Shown: one piece after another, positions 1-10,902 of the stretch | How positions within the stretch are numbered: position 1 is the stretch's first letter | How the letters are laid out: every line of letters starts with the position of its first letter | NCBI GenBank assembly: GCA_013396635.1 | Contig: WBMW01003249.1 | Location: 1 to 64,000, forward strand | Source: Penelope pileata | Taxonomy: Eukaryota > Chordata > Aves > Galliformes > Cracidae | Direction of reading: 5' to 3' | DNA length: 64,000 nt | Notes under the pieces: generated by a model | Seen by the model: the letters and a program-made list of their open reading frames with translations, nothing else | Told to the model about the DNA's origin: nothing | Databases searched by the model: none | Position numbers and translations under genes: made by a program

Positions 1-305
1 AGGTGAGGGTCGGCCTCTGCTCCTTATAACTAGTGATAAGATGAGAGGGAATGGCCTCAAGTTGCACCAGGGGAGGTTCAGGTTGGATGTTAGGAAAAAC
101 TCTGAAAGAGTGGTCAGGCACTGGCACAGGCTGCCCTGGGAGGTGGTGGAGTCACCGTCCCTGGCGGTGTTCAAGATGTGTCTAGATGTGGTATGAAGGG
201 ACATGGTTTAGTGGTTTAATGGGCAATCTTGGAGGTAGGTGGACAGTTGGACTAGATGATCTCGGAGGTCTTTTCCAACCTTAATGATTCTGTGATTTTA
301 TGAAA
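1..305 (+). mobile_element. CR1 LINE, 3' end (continues off the window)
   Basis: The sense strand reads the last part of CR1 ORF2 (frame similar to GNGLKLHQGRF, then HWHRLPWEVVESPSL with local damage) and then the 3' untranslated tail 'ggactagatgatctcggagg' leading to 'ttctgtgattttatga'. That tail, a degenerate ATTCTATG repeat, marks the CR1 3' terminus. The 5' part lies outside the window, so its length cannot be judged. It belongs to the same subfamily type as the copies at 4189 and 62942 (shared 'ctagatgtggta' and 'gtttagtggtttaatgggc'), but unlike them it keeps ordinary CR1 sequence upstream of the 'gagggaatggcc' point. No function is expected; it is a dead 3' fragment. Confidence 0.9.
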
Positions 306-3300
306 TCATTTGTAACAAGTGTTCCCAGATTTGCTGAAAGGTGCCTTTTCAGTTTGTTGGCTCTGTGGACCAGCCTGATGACTGATTCTGTTGCTTTGGA
401 ACAGAACACTGGTTGCTGTCGTAACTAGGCAGCATGAATAGCTTGGAGCCTGGAGACCTCCCTGTCTGGAAGGGAGACGGGAGGAATAGTGCTCGGTGCT
501 TTTCCTGGCTGAAAACCAGTTTGGCCCAGCAGTGTCAGTGCTTTGCAGACTGTCCTGGTAGTGCTCCCACTTTGATGGATAGGTTACTTCAAGTGTTTCT
601 TTGGAAATTAATTTTCAGTTATTGTTTTTGAGATTTAACAGTGCCTAACAGCCAGATTCCTATAATTAACTACGCTTTTAGCAACCGAATGAGAACAGAA
701 GATGTAATTGTTCTTCCATTGTGCTTGCTTTCTTTTTGTGAGATAGGTTGTAATAGGGAGAGGTAATATTTCTAATTAGATCCACAAAATAGATGGGGAA
801 GAAACAGGCCTTTGGGGATACAGTCCCTTTTTTAAATGTGAAAAGGAAGCAGGGAACTTTCAGCTAAATACGGATTGAGGTTGGGTACTCAGAATTCAAC
901 TCTCTGAATCAATTGAACACTGAAGAGGAAGAAGGAAGTTGGCACGTGCAAAGCAATGTACGCTGGCTGTTTTTAATAGAGGGTGGTCATAAATCTGGGA
1001 AGGGAAAGAGGAGGTCTGTTCAAATCAGCAGGAAAGAGGATATGAATGGGAAGGTTGTAACATGTAATGGAAGAAGTGTTTTCTTGCCTTCATGTAACCT
1101 TAGGCCATCTATGGCTATAACACTGCCCCTTCTTTCCAACAAAAACAGCTGGATAATCTGATACGATAATCTGAAAGTGAAAGAGAGAGGTGTGTGTGTA
1201 AACAGAGATTACTGCAAGCTAATGAAGTGTAATAGGTGATGTGTTTACAACACTGACTCAGCAATTAAGTAGGGTCAGGCTAAGCGGCTTTTAGTGCATT
1301 GTGAAATGGCACGGATGGGTGAGGTACCTTGGCTTTCTGCGTGTGTGGAGAGTTGTCCGGCTGCCAAAGTTGTACAAATGAGGCAAAGTGGTGTCATTCC
1401 TGTCCTGTGATGTGTGCTTTCACTGCAAACTGTGTTGGAGCGTGGACTCTGCTTGGTCCTGGGTGAAGCTCATCGCTTAAGGATCAACGATGTCATGAGC
1501 TGACCACTGGATACCACAAAGATCCACTGCAGACAACATCTACAGTGCAAAGCCCACTGTGACTATTCAACCCTGAGAGCCACCATTCAATTTTCTTCAT
1601 TTTCCTCATTGGCTTGTAACAGTAGGCAAACCAGAGTTGAGACTTGGTTGATATTTGTTCTGCATGATGGCCTTTGTTGTTCTGCACAACGAAGATATTT
1701 GCTTCCTGTTTCATCAACCCTGCAAATTAAAAGATGTGAGATGTTCTAGCTGAGGTTGTAGAAAGCTGCCCTTCCATCCCTGTGATGTTGCACACCCTTA
1801 TTTCACTGGGAAGGGAAACATCCTGCCTTGCCAGTTCATGCATCTTCCTGTGCCATTTCCTCCTCATTCTCTCCTGTTGTCAAAAAGTCACGTGGACCAT
1901 TTCTGTCTGTTTTCAGATGGATTGCTGCTGATGACCTCAGAGCCTCACCAGTGAGGATCCAGAATGTAGTTTTGCAGTTCAAACTGGCTTTGCATCGCAG
2001 CTCTGTCACCAGTGTTTGAACTCCTCTGACAGCAATGCTTGGAGACCTTGAACAGCACCAAGGATGTGCAGTATTAATGCCATGCAGATGTGTAGAGGTG
2101 TTCTTGTCCCACTGCTCCTCTTCTCAGTGCAAGCTAAAGGTGAAATCAAACAGGTGGGAAAGATGTATACAGTCATCAGTGACACTGTAGCTTGTTAGTG
2201 CTGTGTGCTCTTAAGTGAGCTTAGGGTTAATTATTATTTGAAACAGCAACTCTTCCTCCGTCCTTTCACTTTACTGCTTAATGGTGAGTTGAATTGTTGG
2301 TTATTTTCTGCATGGTCTCTTACAATAACCTTAACCTTTCTATGTATGTCTTGTTTCAGTTCAAGTCATTTCTATTTCTATTAGGCTTTTCTGTTGTTTC
2401 TTAGTATTGTACCCTTATCTTTCTAATCCAGAAATAACAAATGTTAGATACTCATTTGTGCCTCTAACAATTAACAGGAGTGAGACACTTTTAAGTCTGT
2501 TGACAGACACTGCCTCTGTTTGGAGCAGCATTTATTTCTGCTACTGGTAAGCTGCAGCTTTGGCAGCTGGACAATTAATGCTTCTGGAATATGGAAAAGA
2601 AACAGAACATCTTGGTCCCTTCCTCTGAAAAAGGAAGTAACCTCCCCCTGATGTTGCTGTTTGTTGTCCAACGAAGCTGACAGTGTATTATTTTGCAGCC
2701 CTGTTACTATTAAAGGCATGTACTGTGAGTGGCTGTTCCTTCATGAGGTGCTCACCTACTTTATAGTTATTTCTGCTCCCCCTCAGAGAATGTGCAGCTC
2801 CTGTCCTCACGGCACGCAGGCTGTGAGCAGCCCAGGAGCCCATCCTGCCAGGCCACAGAGTGGAGCTGAAGCACAGCTGGGAGAATGCTTCAAGCAGCAT
2901 GACGGTGGTGGGGCCTGGAATTAATGCGGGGGGGCATTGATTCTGTGGGGGCCATATTAAGGGAGCATAAACAAGTTGCAAGGCAACCTAACTGCAAATA
3001 AATAAACTAAGTCTAAATGGATTAATCAATATGAGAAAGATCCATATACAGAGACTGTCAGAGGCGCTGCTTTGGATTCTCTGGATGTGTTTCAGCTGGC
3101 TCTGAGGACTTTGCAGTTCCAGGAGGAATGTGCTGCTGCCTGTTGTTGCAGCATCAAGTCGCACAGCTGCACCTTGCCATCAGCAGGGCTCTGCTCCTGC
3201 TCCCAGCAGCTCTGCTGAGCCTCAGCTCGGGGGGCACTGGGAGCTGAATGCGAAGGCTGTGCTGGGCTTGTGGGGTCTGGAAGCCTGTCAGGCCTTACCT

Positions 3301-3545
3301 TTGGGCAGGCAAGGAGCGAGCGGGAGAGGAAAGCTGCACAAGGATGTTCTGTGATCCGAATTTCTCACCTCAGGCCTCTTTACAGGCATTGTGACAGCTG
3401 TGCTGGTGGCCTTGCTGGCCATTCTCTTGTCCTGCACCTCTTGGCTCAAATAGAACATGTATCTGAAGTGCAGAGGTCTCCCAAATTCCACATTCCCAAA
3501 GCCTTAGCTTGAACTTCTTCCCCCTTTGCTGGTGAGTTTACATGC
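306..3545. other. No gene recognised
   Basis: This is mixed, moderately AT-rich DNA with only short open frames and no recognised repeat. A 23-bp string at 2368-2390 recurs exactly at 44090-44112 and is treated as a finding. I see no splice-flanked exon with a familiar protein signature. Confidence 0.5.
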
Positions 3546-3818
3546 ACAGTGATAGGACAAGGAGGAGTGGTTTAAAGCTAAAAGAGGGCAGATTTAGATT
3601 AAATGTGAGGAGGAAATTCTTTACTCAGAGGGCAGTGAGGCCCTGGCACTGCCCAGCGCTGTGGTGCCCATCCCTGGAGGTGCCCAAGGCCATGGACGGG
3701 CCCTGGGCAGCTGAGCTGGGGGCACCCAGCCTGTGGCAGGGGTGGGGCTGGGGGTGTGAGGGCCCCTCTGACCCAACCTTTCTGGGTCTCCAACCCAGGC
3801 ATCCTGTGATTCTATGAC
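3546..3818 (+). mobile_element. CR1 LINE 3' fragment
   Basis: Sense CR1 begins at 'agtgataggacaaggagg' (ORF2 C-terminal DRTRR-SGLKLKEGRFRLNVRRKFF) and runs through 'ccctggaggtgcccaaggcc' to 'tgtgattctatgac', the terminal repeat. It is a 5'-truncated 273-bp copy with coding potential only for the last few dozen ORF2 residues. It lies 370 bp from an antisense CR1 (4189) and faces it. Confidence 0.88.
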
Positions 3819-3933
3819 TGTTGCCCCTGGCTATGTGTATTCAAAGCAGCTTTGGTATTCTCTGGCAGTGCTGAGTCTATACCTGTGCATGTCCCATCTT
3901 TAGGCTGGACCAGAAGTAGAGCATGCTGTCAGG

Positions 3934-4016
3934 CCACAATGAGGTCTCCCTGGAGCCTTCTCTTCTCCAGTCTGAACAAGCCCACCTCCTTCAACCTGTC
4001 TTCATATGAGAGGTGC
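3934..4016 (-). mobile_element. CR1 LINE internal scrap
   Basis: About 83 bp ('caatgaggtctccctggagc' through 'gaggtgcta') match the antisense of the conserved CR1 ORF2 segment that encodes EERL-LGLFSLEKRR. Neither CR1 end is present, so this is a remnant of a larger deleted or rearranged copy. It may once have been part of a neighbouring CR1. Confidence 0.65.
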
Positions 4017-4188
4017 TAAGACATAACTTTGTGCCAGGCTGCCTGCCAGGAAGGCAACGTTTCCCCTCGTGCTGAGGCCTTCACAAGCTGTGCTGGTGCC
4101 CAGCATCACTGCCCCCGCAGAGTAACAAGACAGACTTTGCACTAGGTCATTGTGCGACACCCTCTGCTTTGGGGACGGTCACAGAAGT

Positions 4189-4455
4189 CATAGAATCATT
4201 AAGGTTGGAAAAGACCTCCGAGATCATCTAGTTCAACTGTCCACCTACCTCCAAGGTTGCCCATTAAACCACTAAACCATGTCCCTTAGTACCACATCTA
4301 GACACATCTTGAACACCTCCAGGGACGGTGACTCCACCACCTCCCAGGGCAGCCTGTGCCAGTGCCTGACCACTCTTTCGGAGAAGTTTTTCCTAACATC
4401 CAACCTGAACCTCCCCTGCTGCAACTTGAGGCCATTCGCTCTCGTCCTATCACAG
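4189..4455 (-). mobile_element. CR1 LINE 3' fragment, first copy of the duplicated CR1-mariner unit
   Basis: Antisense CR1. The + strand starts with the terminal repeat 'catagaatcatt' and 'aaggttggaaaagacctcc', passes through the 3' UTR and reaches the ORF2 C-terminus (CDRTRANGLKLQQGRFRLDV on the minus strand). CR1 homology stops near 4455, at the DRTR codons, where unrelated sequence begins. The copy at 62942-63215 stops at the equivalent base, so the two share one 5' truncation point. Independent CR1 insertions truncate at different places, so the copies probably descend from one event. Confidence 0.88.
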
Positions 4456-4542
4456 CCATTCCCTCCAAGCAGAGCCTGACTGTTCTCAGTCATAGGAAGG
4501 TGAATTATTCCTTTAGTAGGGTTTTCTCCAGGATTTTATGTA
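4456..4542. repeat. Junction block between CR1 and mariner, present twice in the window
   Basis: These 87 bp lie between the truncated CR1 and the mariner end. They have no CR1 or mariner signature that I recognise. They are identical to 63217-63303, and the exact match extends to 117 bp (4453-4569 against 63214-63330, offset 58,761). The block ends in TA, the expected mariner target dinucleotide. It is either flanking host DNA copied with the CR1 or an unrecognised part of a composite repeat. Confidence 0.8.
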
Positions 4543-4584
4543 CAAGGGCTGCTCTGAAAGTAATGCCTCTTGTGTTTATTCTCT

Positions 4585-5138
4585 TGATGTCTTCGTTTTT
4601 AGCTGGGACAGAAGTTGTCTTTCTCATAGGATCTCGTATGAGGCTATGTTTTGGTTCTAGAAGGAAAACAGAACTGATAAGTACTGATGTTTACACTTCT
4701 TGTTGGACAGTGCTGTGCAGAGCCAAGGATGTTTCAGTTTCTCAGCTTCTGGTACTACTCTGCCAGCAAGGGGCTGTGAGGGGACAGGACCAGGGCAGCT
4801 GGCCTCAAATGGTCAAAGAGATGTTCCACACCATATGGCATCATGTGAACTATAAAACTGAGGGGAGTTAGCTGGGGAGGGGCCGCTGCTCAGGGACTGG
4901 CTGGGCATTGGTTGGAGTGTAATGAGCAATTGCTTTGTGCTTCACTTGTTTTGTATATATTTATAATTACTCTTATTTTTATTCTATTTTCCTTTTCTGT
5001 CCTAGTAAATAGTTTCTATCGCAACCCATGAGTTCTACCCTTTTTTTCCGCAGTTTCTCTCCTCCATTCCAGCTGGGAGGAGGGGGAGTGAGTGAAAGGC
5101 TGTGTGGTGTTCAGCTGCTACTGGGTTAAACCACATCA
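4585..5138 (+). mobile_element. Solo LTR of an avian endogenous retrovirus
   Basis: The 554-bp element starts TGATG and ends CATCA, perfect 5-bp inverted termini. Features in order are a U3 with 'agctgggacagaagtt'; a TATA box at 4851-4857; 'aggggccgctgctcaggga' at the likely transcription start; 'gagcaattgc'; a pyrimidine-rich polyadenylation area with 'tcctagtaaat'; and a U5 ending 'gctactgggttaaaccacat'. This is a common bird LTR type. No internal retroviral genes flank it, so it is a solo LTR from recombination. It interrupts the mariner: sequences on its two sides align with consecutive mariner sequence in the copy at 63303. I see no clean target-site duplication, which suggests age. Confidence 0.8.
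4851..4857 (+). promoter_or_regulatory. LTR TATA box
   Basis: TATAAAA lies 266 bp into the LTR, about 25-30 bp upstream of the GC-rich 'ggggccgctgctc' block where transcription of this LTR type would start. Transcription today is unproven. Confidence 0.5.
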
Positions 5139-5651
5139 GTTCACCCGTGATGTCAGAGGTGGATATTGGTGAGATAGCAGCAGAGGTCGAACCTTCCCAC
5201 CCATCTCCCATTCCATGTTGTTGCCGTGTGACAGATGGCAGCAGAGGGACGCTGTGACACAATGGTGTCTGACATGGGAGTGTGGATGGAGCAAAGGGGT
5301 TGGTTTGAATTTCTCCATGTGGAAAAAATGGCACCTGTTGACATTCATCAACGCTGTTGAACGTTGGTGGAGCCCCAACAGTGGCTGTGAGCACAGTGAG
5401 GTGGTGGTGCGTTTCAGCAGTGGTGACAGCACCGTGAAAGACGAGCTGCATTCCAGATGGCCATGCAGATTTGTATCAGCATGCAGGCTCTTGTTCATTG
5501 CTGGCGAAAATGCATAGCTGATGGCGGTGACTATGATGAAAATTGGTGTTTTGTAGCTGAGAATTGGCTCTATCAAATAGCGTTATGCTCTTTGTAGCTG
5601 TTGTTGTTTCCATACAAATAAATAGGAGGCATTACTTTCAGGGAGACCTAT

Positions 5652-7731
5652 GTGTTTACATTAGTGTGTTCATGTTGATGAATACACCCAGAGCTGCCTC
5701 TTGTGCCTTCTCTGTGCAAGCCCTTGTGCCCTCAGGGCTGACCCAAGCTGCTGGTCTCCCCGAGGGCTGGGAACTGGCTGTCCTCTGCTGGGGGACCACC
5801 TGGCAGGGCCCCTCTGCTGCTGCACTGAGGGATGAAGAATGGCAGGGAAGCGGGGAGGGAGTGTTTGGGGACAGACACAGACGTCACCTCCGGTGAGAAA
5901 AGGAGTTAGGATCACTCTGGCTCATTGCTTTTGGGCTGCATTTCCATAGAATAACTCCAGGTAACGTGACTACTTTATAAGCAAATGCCTTTTATTTCTT
6001 GAAGTGAATCATCTCACCAACGGACTAAATCTACAGGTGTTTGGATATGGTGCCGTTCCCTGCTGGTGATGAAGGCATCCTGCCCAGCACTTGGTGGGGA
6101 GCAGGGCTTGCCCTGAGGCCTTGCTGGCAGCAGGAGAGCTTGGCTGGCTGGCAGGTGACCTGAGCCCAGGCGACAAGGAGAGGAGGCGATGCAGGGCTGG
6201 GTCCTGCAGACCGAGTCCTTCCCATTGTGCCAAATGCAGCCTCTTGTCTAGTGGAATTCTTGTTTTGTTTTTCATCCACTTCAGAATTCAAAAAGCTTTG
6301 CTTGGCATTCTGCTGATCATTGCTGGGAGCCTCACAAACTTGTGAGAGGCCTGCATGCAATCCAGCAGGGACCTGTTGAATACCTCCCAGCTGTGGCATG
6401 TGAGCCTGCCCACACAGGGCCTCTCGTGCCTTTGTTTCATTAGGAGGGGATCACTGGGGAGGGCTGTGCATGTACAGCATTACTGGAAGTTCACGCTAAG
6501 TGTGTTCATTTAATGGGCTTACTTTCTTAACAAGACCAATAACCAGTTTGATCTAGTGTTCCTCTGGCGGCTCTCCTTCACTTTATTCCCCAACAGACGA
6601 AGGCAGGTCAAGAGTTCTCTGCATTAGCAAGATGTTCCACCTTCCTTATTATTCACCATTACCTGCAAAGATCCTTTTGCACTTGCAAAGAAAACGTATC
6701 TTTGATTTACATTTTCTCCGTCTTCCTTTGTTTCTTCAATGACAAAGCACTCTTCCATGTTTCAAAAGAATGGCCAACTTTTCTTGCCATGTCAGAGGTC
6801 CTGGTCCGATTTTAGCATGACTGACTCCATCTGCTTCCTCTGTGTTCAGTGCTGAATGGAAACTGCAGCTTTTGTCTTTACCAGCAATAAGCCCCTTTTT
6901 TTTCCCCTACGTTCCCACGTTCCTCTCAGGTCACCACTCAGTAAGAGCATCTTCTGGCTGCTCTGCCTGTGCCACCACACAGGTTTCCTGGGAGCTGGCT
7001 GAGCAACCTGTGCAGCAGTGGTGGTGCAGATGCATGCAGAGCACACTGCCAGCCCAGGTCACCTCTGCGCCTTGCCCTGCTTCCTGCAGATGCCCCTCAA
7101 AACCTTCCCCCTCTTGTGGTGTGGTGGGAGGGCTGAGACCTGTATTGTTTACACTCTTGCAGTGCAGGGTGAGAAGGTACCTGGAAAAAAGGGCCTGTGG
7201 GTCTGCAGGAGCTCACCATCTGCAGCCAGCCCTCCGTTCTTTGAATGTGCACCAAACGTGCTGGTAAGCACCAGTGCAAAGCAGATGTGAAACATTCCAC
7301 AGAGTAAAGGGCAAGTGCAACTGAGGCCGCAGATGCTCTGAGGATGTTTCAATCATGAAAGCACTGTTTCAAGGCAGTGAAATCAGTCTGTCTGACGTGA
7401 GCAGAGGGTTACTGCATCCAACCAGTGGCTGTGGCTTGTACAGCTCTGACTGTCTTGCGTCCATGAAATTAAAGCAGCAGCATCTTTGTGCCTGCTCTGC
7501 AGTTGGTGGAGCTGAGGAACAGAATCTCCTGCTCAGCCTTACCGCTGCTTTTCACCAATGCCATGAATCTGTGCATTGGGTTTCAAAGCTGTTTCTCCTC
7601 TTCTCCACTCAGTTTATTTTTCCCTCTGCTTATCCTTGCCTCTCTCAATTCTACTGACTCGATGGGAAAATATGGTGGAGGAGAGTTCTGCATTCCTTTC
7701 CTGCCTCCCTGATCTGGTCTCTTCCTGAGGT
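5652..7731. other. No gene recognised
   Basis: This stretch is GC-balanced DNA with short overlapping frames on both strands and no protein family signature. I see no repeats I can name. Confidence 0.5.
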
Positions 7732-7808
7732 GAATCACAGCACTGAAGGGGTTGGAAGGGACCTCTGGAGATCCCGCAGTCCAACCCCCTGCTAAAGCAG
7801 GTTCCCAG
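7732..7808 (-). mobile_element. CR1 LINE 3' stub
   Basis: The 77 bp read 'gaatcacagcactgaagggg', 'ttggaagggacctctggaga' and 'aaccccctgctaaagcaggt'. This is the antisense of the CR1 3' end just before its terminal repeat. It is the same short subregion as the stub at 23511-23600. Confidence 0.8.
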
Positions 7809-10643
7809 ATCTTTCTGGGAGTGAGCTGCTTCTGTTGGAATGTGACTACATCCTAGAGATTTCTCAGAAGCTGCGATATCTGACAAAACTACATTGTACA
7901 TGCAAGTGTTGTTGAACCTTGAATCCAGATGCACCTGAAGTATCACTGGAAATGGCAGAAAGTAACCCTTTTTGCCTGGATCCTTGCAAAGGCATTTGGA
8001 TGCAGTCTCAGGTCTGCAAATTCTCAGTCACCTTTCCATTCAGTGCAGGAAGTTTTCCACTTATAATCATGTTTATTTTGGGGAAATCCTTTAGAATGTC
8101 TGCTTAGGATGTCAGTGTTGTTCCAGAACTTCATGTCCTCAAGAAATCTGTGCTCTCCCACAGCTGCCTGGCTCCCCCCGGCTGCAGGACAGCCGCTCTG
8201 GCTCTGAGCTCACCTTGGCTCAGCGTGGTGGCCAGCCAGAGCCATAATGTGAGGCTGCGGGAACTTGTTCTCTGCCTCCTGAAATGAAGCTGAGGTGCAG
8301 ATGTACTGCTTTGCTCTGATTGCCCAGCACTTTTGTCAGCTCTGACCTGCCTAGTGTAATTGGAAAATGCTCTCTATTCTGACTTAGAACCACCCACTTG
8401 TGTCTTTGGTGTGACCTGGTGTTTTTTAACCCTGCCCACAAGTGGGGGAATGACCTCCTAGCAAATCCTTGAGGCTGCTCTGCCCAGTGGGCTTGCACCC
8501 CAAGTTGCCAGGCTGTACAAGCGATTTGTTACATACTTTTCTGCGCTCACTGTGGTTCATATGTATGACTGGACTTCAGACGCAAGAGCAAGATGCCCAG
8601 GTTGGTGGTGCTGGTGCTGCAGCGACACAGTGTATGGCAGAAGAGCTCTCTGCTCTGAGGAACCAGCAGGATGAAAGGCAGCAGTGGAAGCTGTGCCTAA
8701 GCTGATTCGCTGGTGACTAGAGCACTGCTCAGTTCTGGCAAGGCACAGCTCCTTGAAGGTGCGAAAAAGGTCTGCAGAGGCTGAGCAGGCTGCTGGTCAG
8801 GTGAGGTGCTTGGGACCAAGGCCTGGGCTTGGAAATATCCCCCTTCCTCCTGTCTCTGGAGCCCCTGCACAGCACCAGCAGTCCTAATTGCTCAGGAAGA
8901 CACATGGTGGGATCTCCACAAGAGCTCTGTGTTGGTTGAACCCCTGCACATTTAGGGAGGAGAACAGTGGTTTGCTCTGAAGAGAATTCCTTCCTGTGCC
9001 ATCAGAAGATGAGTCAGTAGTGAGTTTTAGGATACAGAAATGTGAACGTTTGCTTGGATTTGACAGGAAGAGACTAGAAACACGGTTTGGGGAGGTGTTT
9101 GATTCAGATGAGGGGTGCTGTGAGCAGGATGAGGAGCTGACCATGTGAAGTGGGGAAGTGAGACAGGTTGTGTCTGCTGTGTTGCGGGAGGACGGCAAAC
9201 TCTGAGGGAGCTGGAGGGTGGGGGAGATGAGACCAAGGGGAAGCAGACCTCTGCCCCACCAGCTGCATCTCTTCCTTGCTGCAGGGCAGCTGGGCCAGGG
9301 CTTCCAGGCATGAGCAGCACAAGCCCATGGCTGTGGGTGCCCCTGGGCTGTGCTGCCCCCACCCAGTGCCATGCACTGGGCACACTGGTGGCTCTGGAGG
9401 AGGGCAGCACAGCCCCTCCGGCGGCCCCTTCAAGCAGAGCTGGGGCTGCCAGCAGCAGCATCTCCCTTACTACACTGCAGCCAGGCCAGGACAAGGGGAT
9501 TTGGCTCTGTGGCTCAATGCACAGCTGGAGACATGTAGGTGCCCATGGCAGGTCCTGGTCCCAAGGTAGGGGAGCCAACCAGCATCTGGCAGTTGCTACT
9601 TGGCATGAATTGGAAATGTACTGGTGAGGAAATTACTTTTGGGCCCTCTACCAGCCACTGCAGCTTGACAAGCTACCTAGCTGGATGGCAGCATGAGCCT
9701 AGAGAGCAACCTGTCTGAGGGGCAGCACCAAGCAGCTCTGTGATTCTAGCAGTTTGAAGGCAAGCATTCTGACACCCAAAGTCCTCCTTGAATATTGTGG
9801 AGGAGATGGATGCAAAAGCAAGAAAACCCCATCTGTCTTGTAGGCTGAAGGCTTTGTTGGCTCTGAGGTATCTGGTCTTCCCTAAGGTGAGCACCTTCTG
9901 TTAGCAGTGACAGGGAGGCTGCACAGAGTTTATGTGGAAAGGTTTTGCTCTGCCCGCGGGGAGCAGAGGCCTGGAAGAGCTGTGGGGCCCTGTGCTGGGC
10001 AGTGCCTGAAGGATGGGCCCCGTGGTACGGAGCTGTGCTGGGCAGTGCTTGGAGAGCTTCCCTGTGGGAAGCCCACGTGGGATCTGCTCAGGAAGGACAG
10101 CATCACATGGGAGGGACCCAGGTAGAGCAGGGGCAGGCAGTGAGGATGAAGGGGCAGCAGATGATGAAGTATTCTGAACTGACTGCAACTCCCATTCCCC
10201 TCTTCCCTCTGAAGGAGGAGGCAGAAGAGGCTGGATGGGAAAGGTGGTTTTAGTTTGCTTTTAGTTCTCACTGCTTCCGTCCGTTATCAGTAGCAAACAA
10301 ATTACATTAATCTCCCTTACTGTTGAAGTTTTTTGCCCATGACAGTAACTGGTGAGTGATCTCCCTGTTCTTATCCCATGAGATTTTCCATCATGTTTTC
10401 TACTTGTTCTTTGGGGAAGGGAAGTGAGAGAGCCATGCAGTAGAGCAGAGCAGCACATCAGTTCTCAACCACCACAGGGGCAGAAGTGCTTCCCTGTGTC
10501 CTTTTGTCAGCTGAATCACGCTTTTGCTGGATAGCAAAACCTGCCCCTGGGCCAGTAGTGCTGCCCAAGGCTGGTTGCCTGCATGCAGGTTCACTATGCA
10601 GCTGCTATGTGCTGGTGTATTGGTAACGAAGGCTTCAGGAGAT
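7809..10643. other. No gene recognised
   Basis: This region is fairly GC-rich around 9100-9600. Several open frames of 100-180 codons overlap on both strands there, as expected from GC-rich, stop-poor DNA. None has a recognisable domain or a consistent splice context. Confidence 0.5.
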
Positions 10644-10901
10644 AATCATAGAATCACAGAATCGTAGAATGGTTCAGGTTGGAAGGGACCTTAGAGATCA
10701 TCTTGATCCAACCCCCCCTGCCATGAGCAAGGACACCTCCCACCAGACCAGGTTGCCCAAAGCCCCGTCGAGCCTGGCCTTGAACACTGCCAGGGAGGGG
10801 ACGTCCACAACTTCTCTGGGCAACCTGTTCCAGTGTCTCAGCACCCTCACAGGGAAGAATTTCCTCCTTATATCCAGTCTAAATCTACCCTCTTTCAGTT
10901 T
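10644..10901 (-). mobile_element. CR1 LINE 3' fragment ending at an assembly N
   Basis: The + strand begins with the terminal repeat 'aatcatagaatcacagaatc' and 'ttggaagggaccttagagat', runs through the 3' UTR, and then enters the ORF2 C-terminus on the minus strand (KLKEGRFRLDIRRKFFPVRV, then HWNRLPREVVDVPSL). It stops abruptly at 'tctttcagttt' next to the single N at 10902. It is a close relative of the CR1 at 30008, which continues normally past the same point, so the break here may be an assembly artefact. Confidence 0.9.
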
Positions 10902-10902
10902 N
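10902..10902. other. Single N (probable collapsed assembly gap)
   Basis: One ambiguous base lies exactly where CR1 homology ends. The sequence after it does not continue the CR1. Confidence 0.75.

Larger units (their letters stand above)
4543..5651 (+). mobile_element. Galluhop-type mariner, non-autonomous, split by an LTR
   Basis: The left end 'caagggctgctctgaaagta' follows a TA. The right end at 5625-5651 is a decayed reverse complement ('ggaggcattactttca' then 'gggagacct'). After removing the LTR at 4585-5138 about 555 bp remain, well short of an autonomous mariner, which is about 1.2-1.3 kb. Positions 5147-5517 keep broken remnants of the transposase N-terminal region, the DNA-binding part, with stops and frame changes. 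There is no catalytic DD34D core. The match to chicken Galluhop is from memory of that family and was not searched. Confidence 0.8.

Noticed and set aside
4356..4871. 171-codon + frame
   Set aside because: It is the non-coding strand of an antisense CR1 running into mariner and LTR sequence.
7732..7808. Treating this and 23511-23600 as a novel short repeat family
   Set aside because: Both match the CR1 3' UTR and are simply short CR1 stubs.
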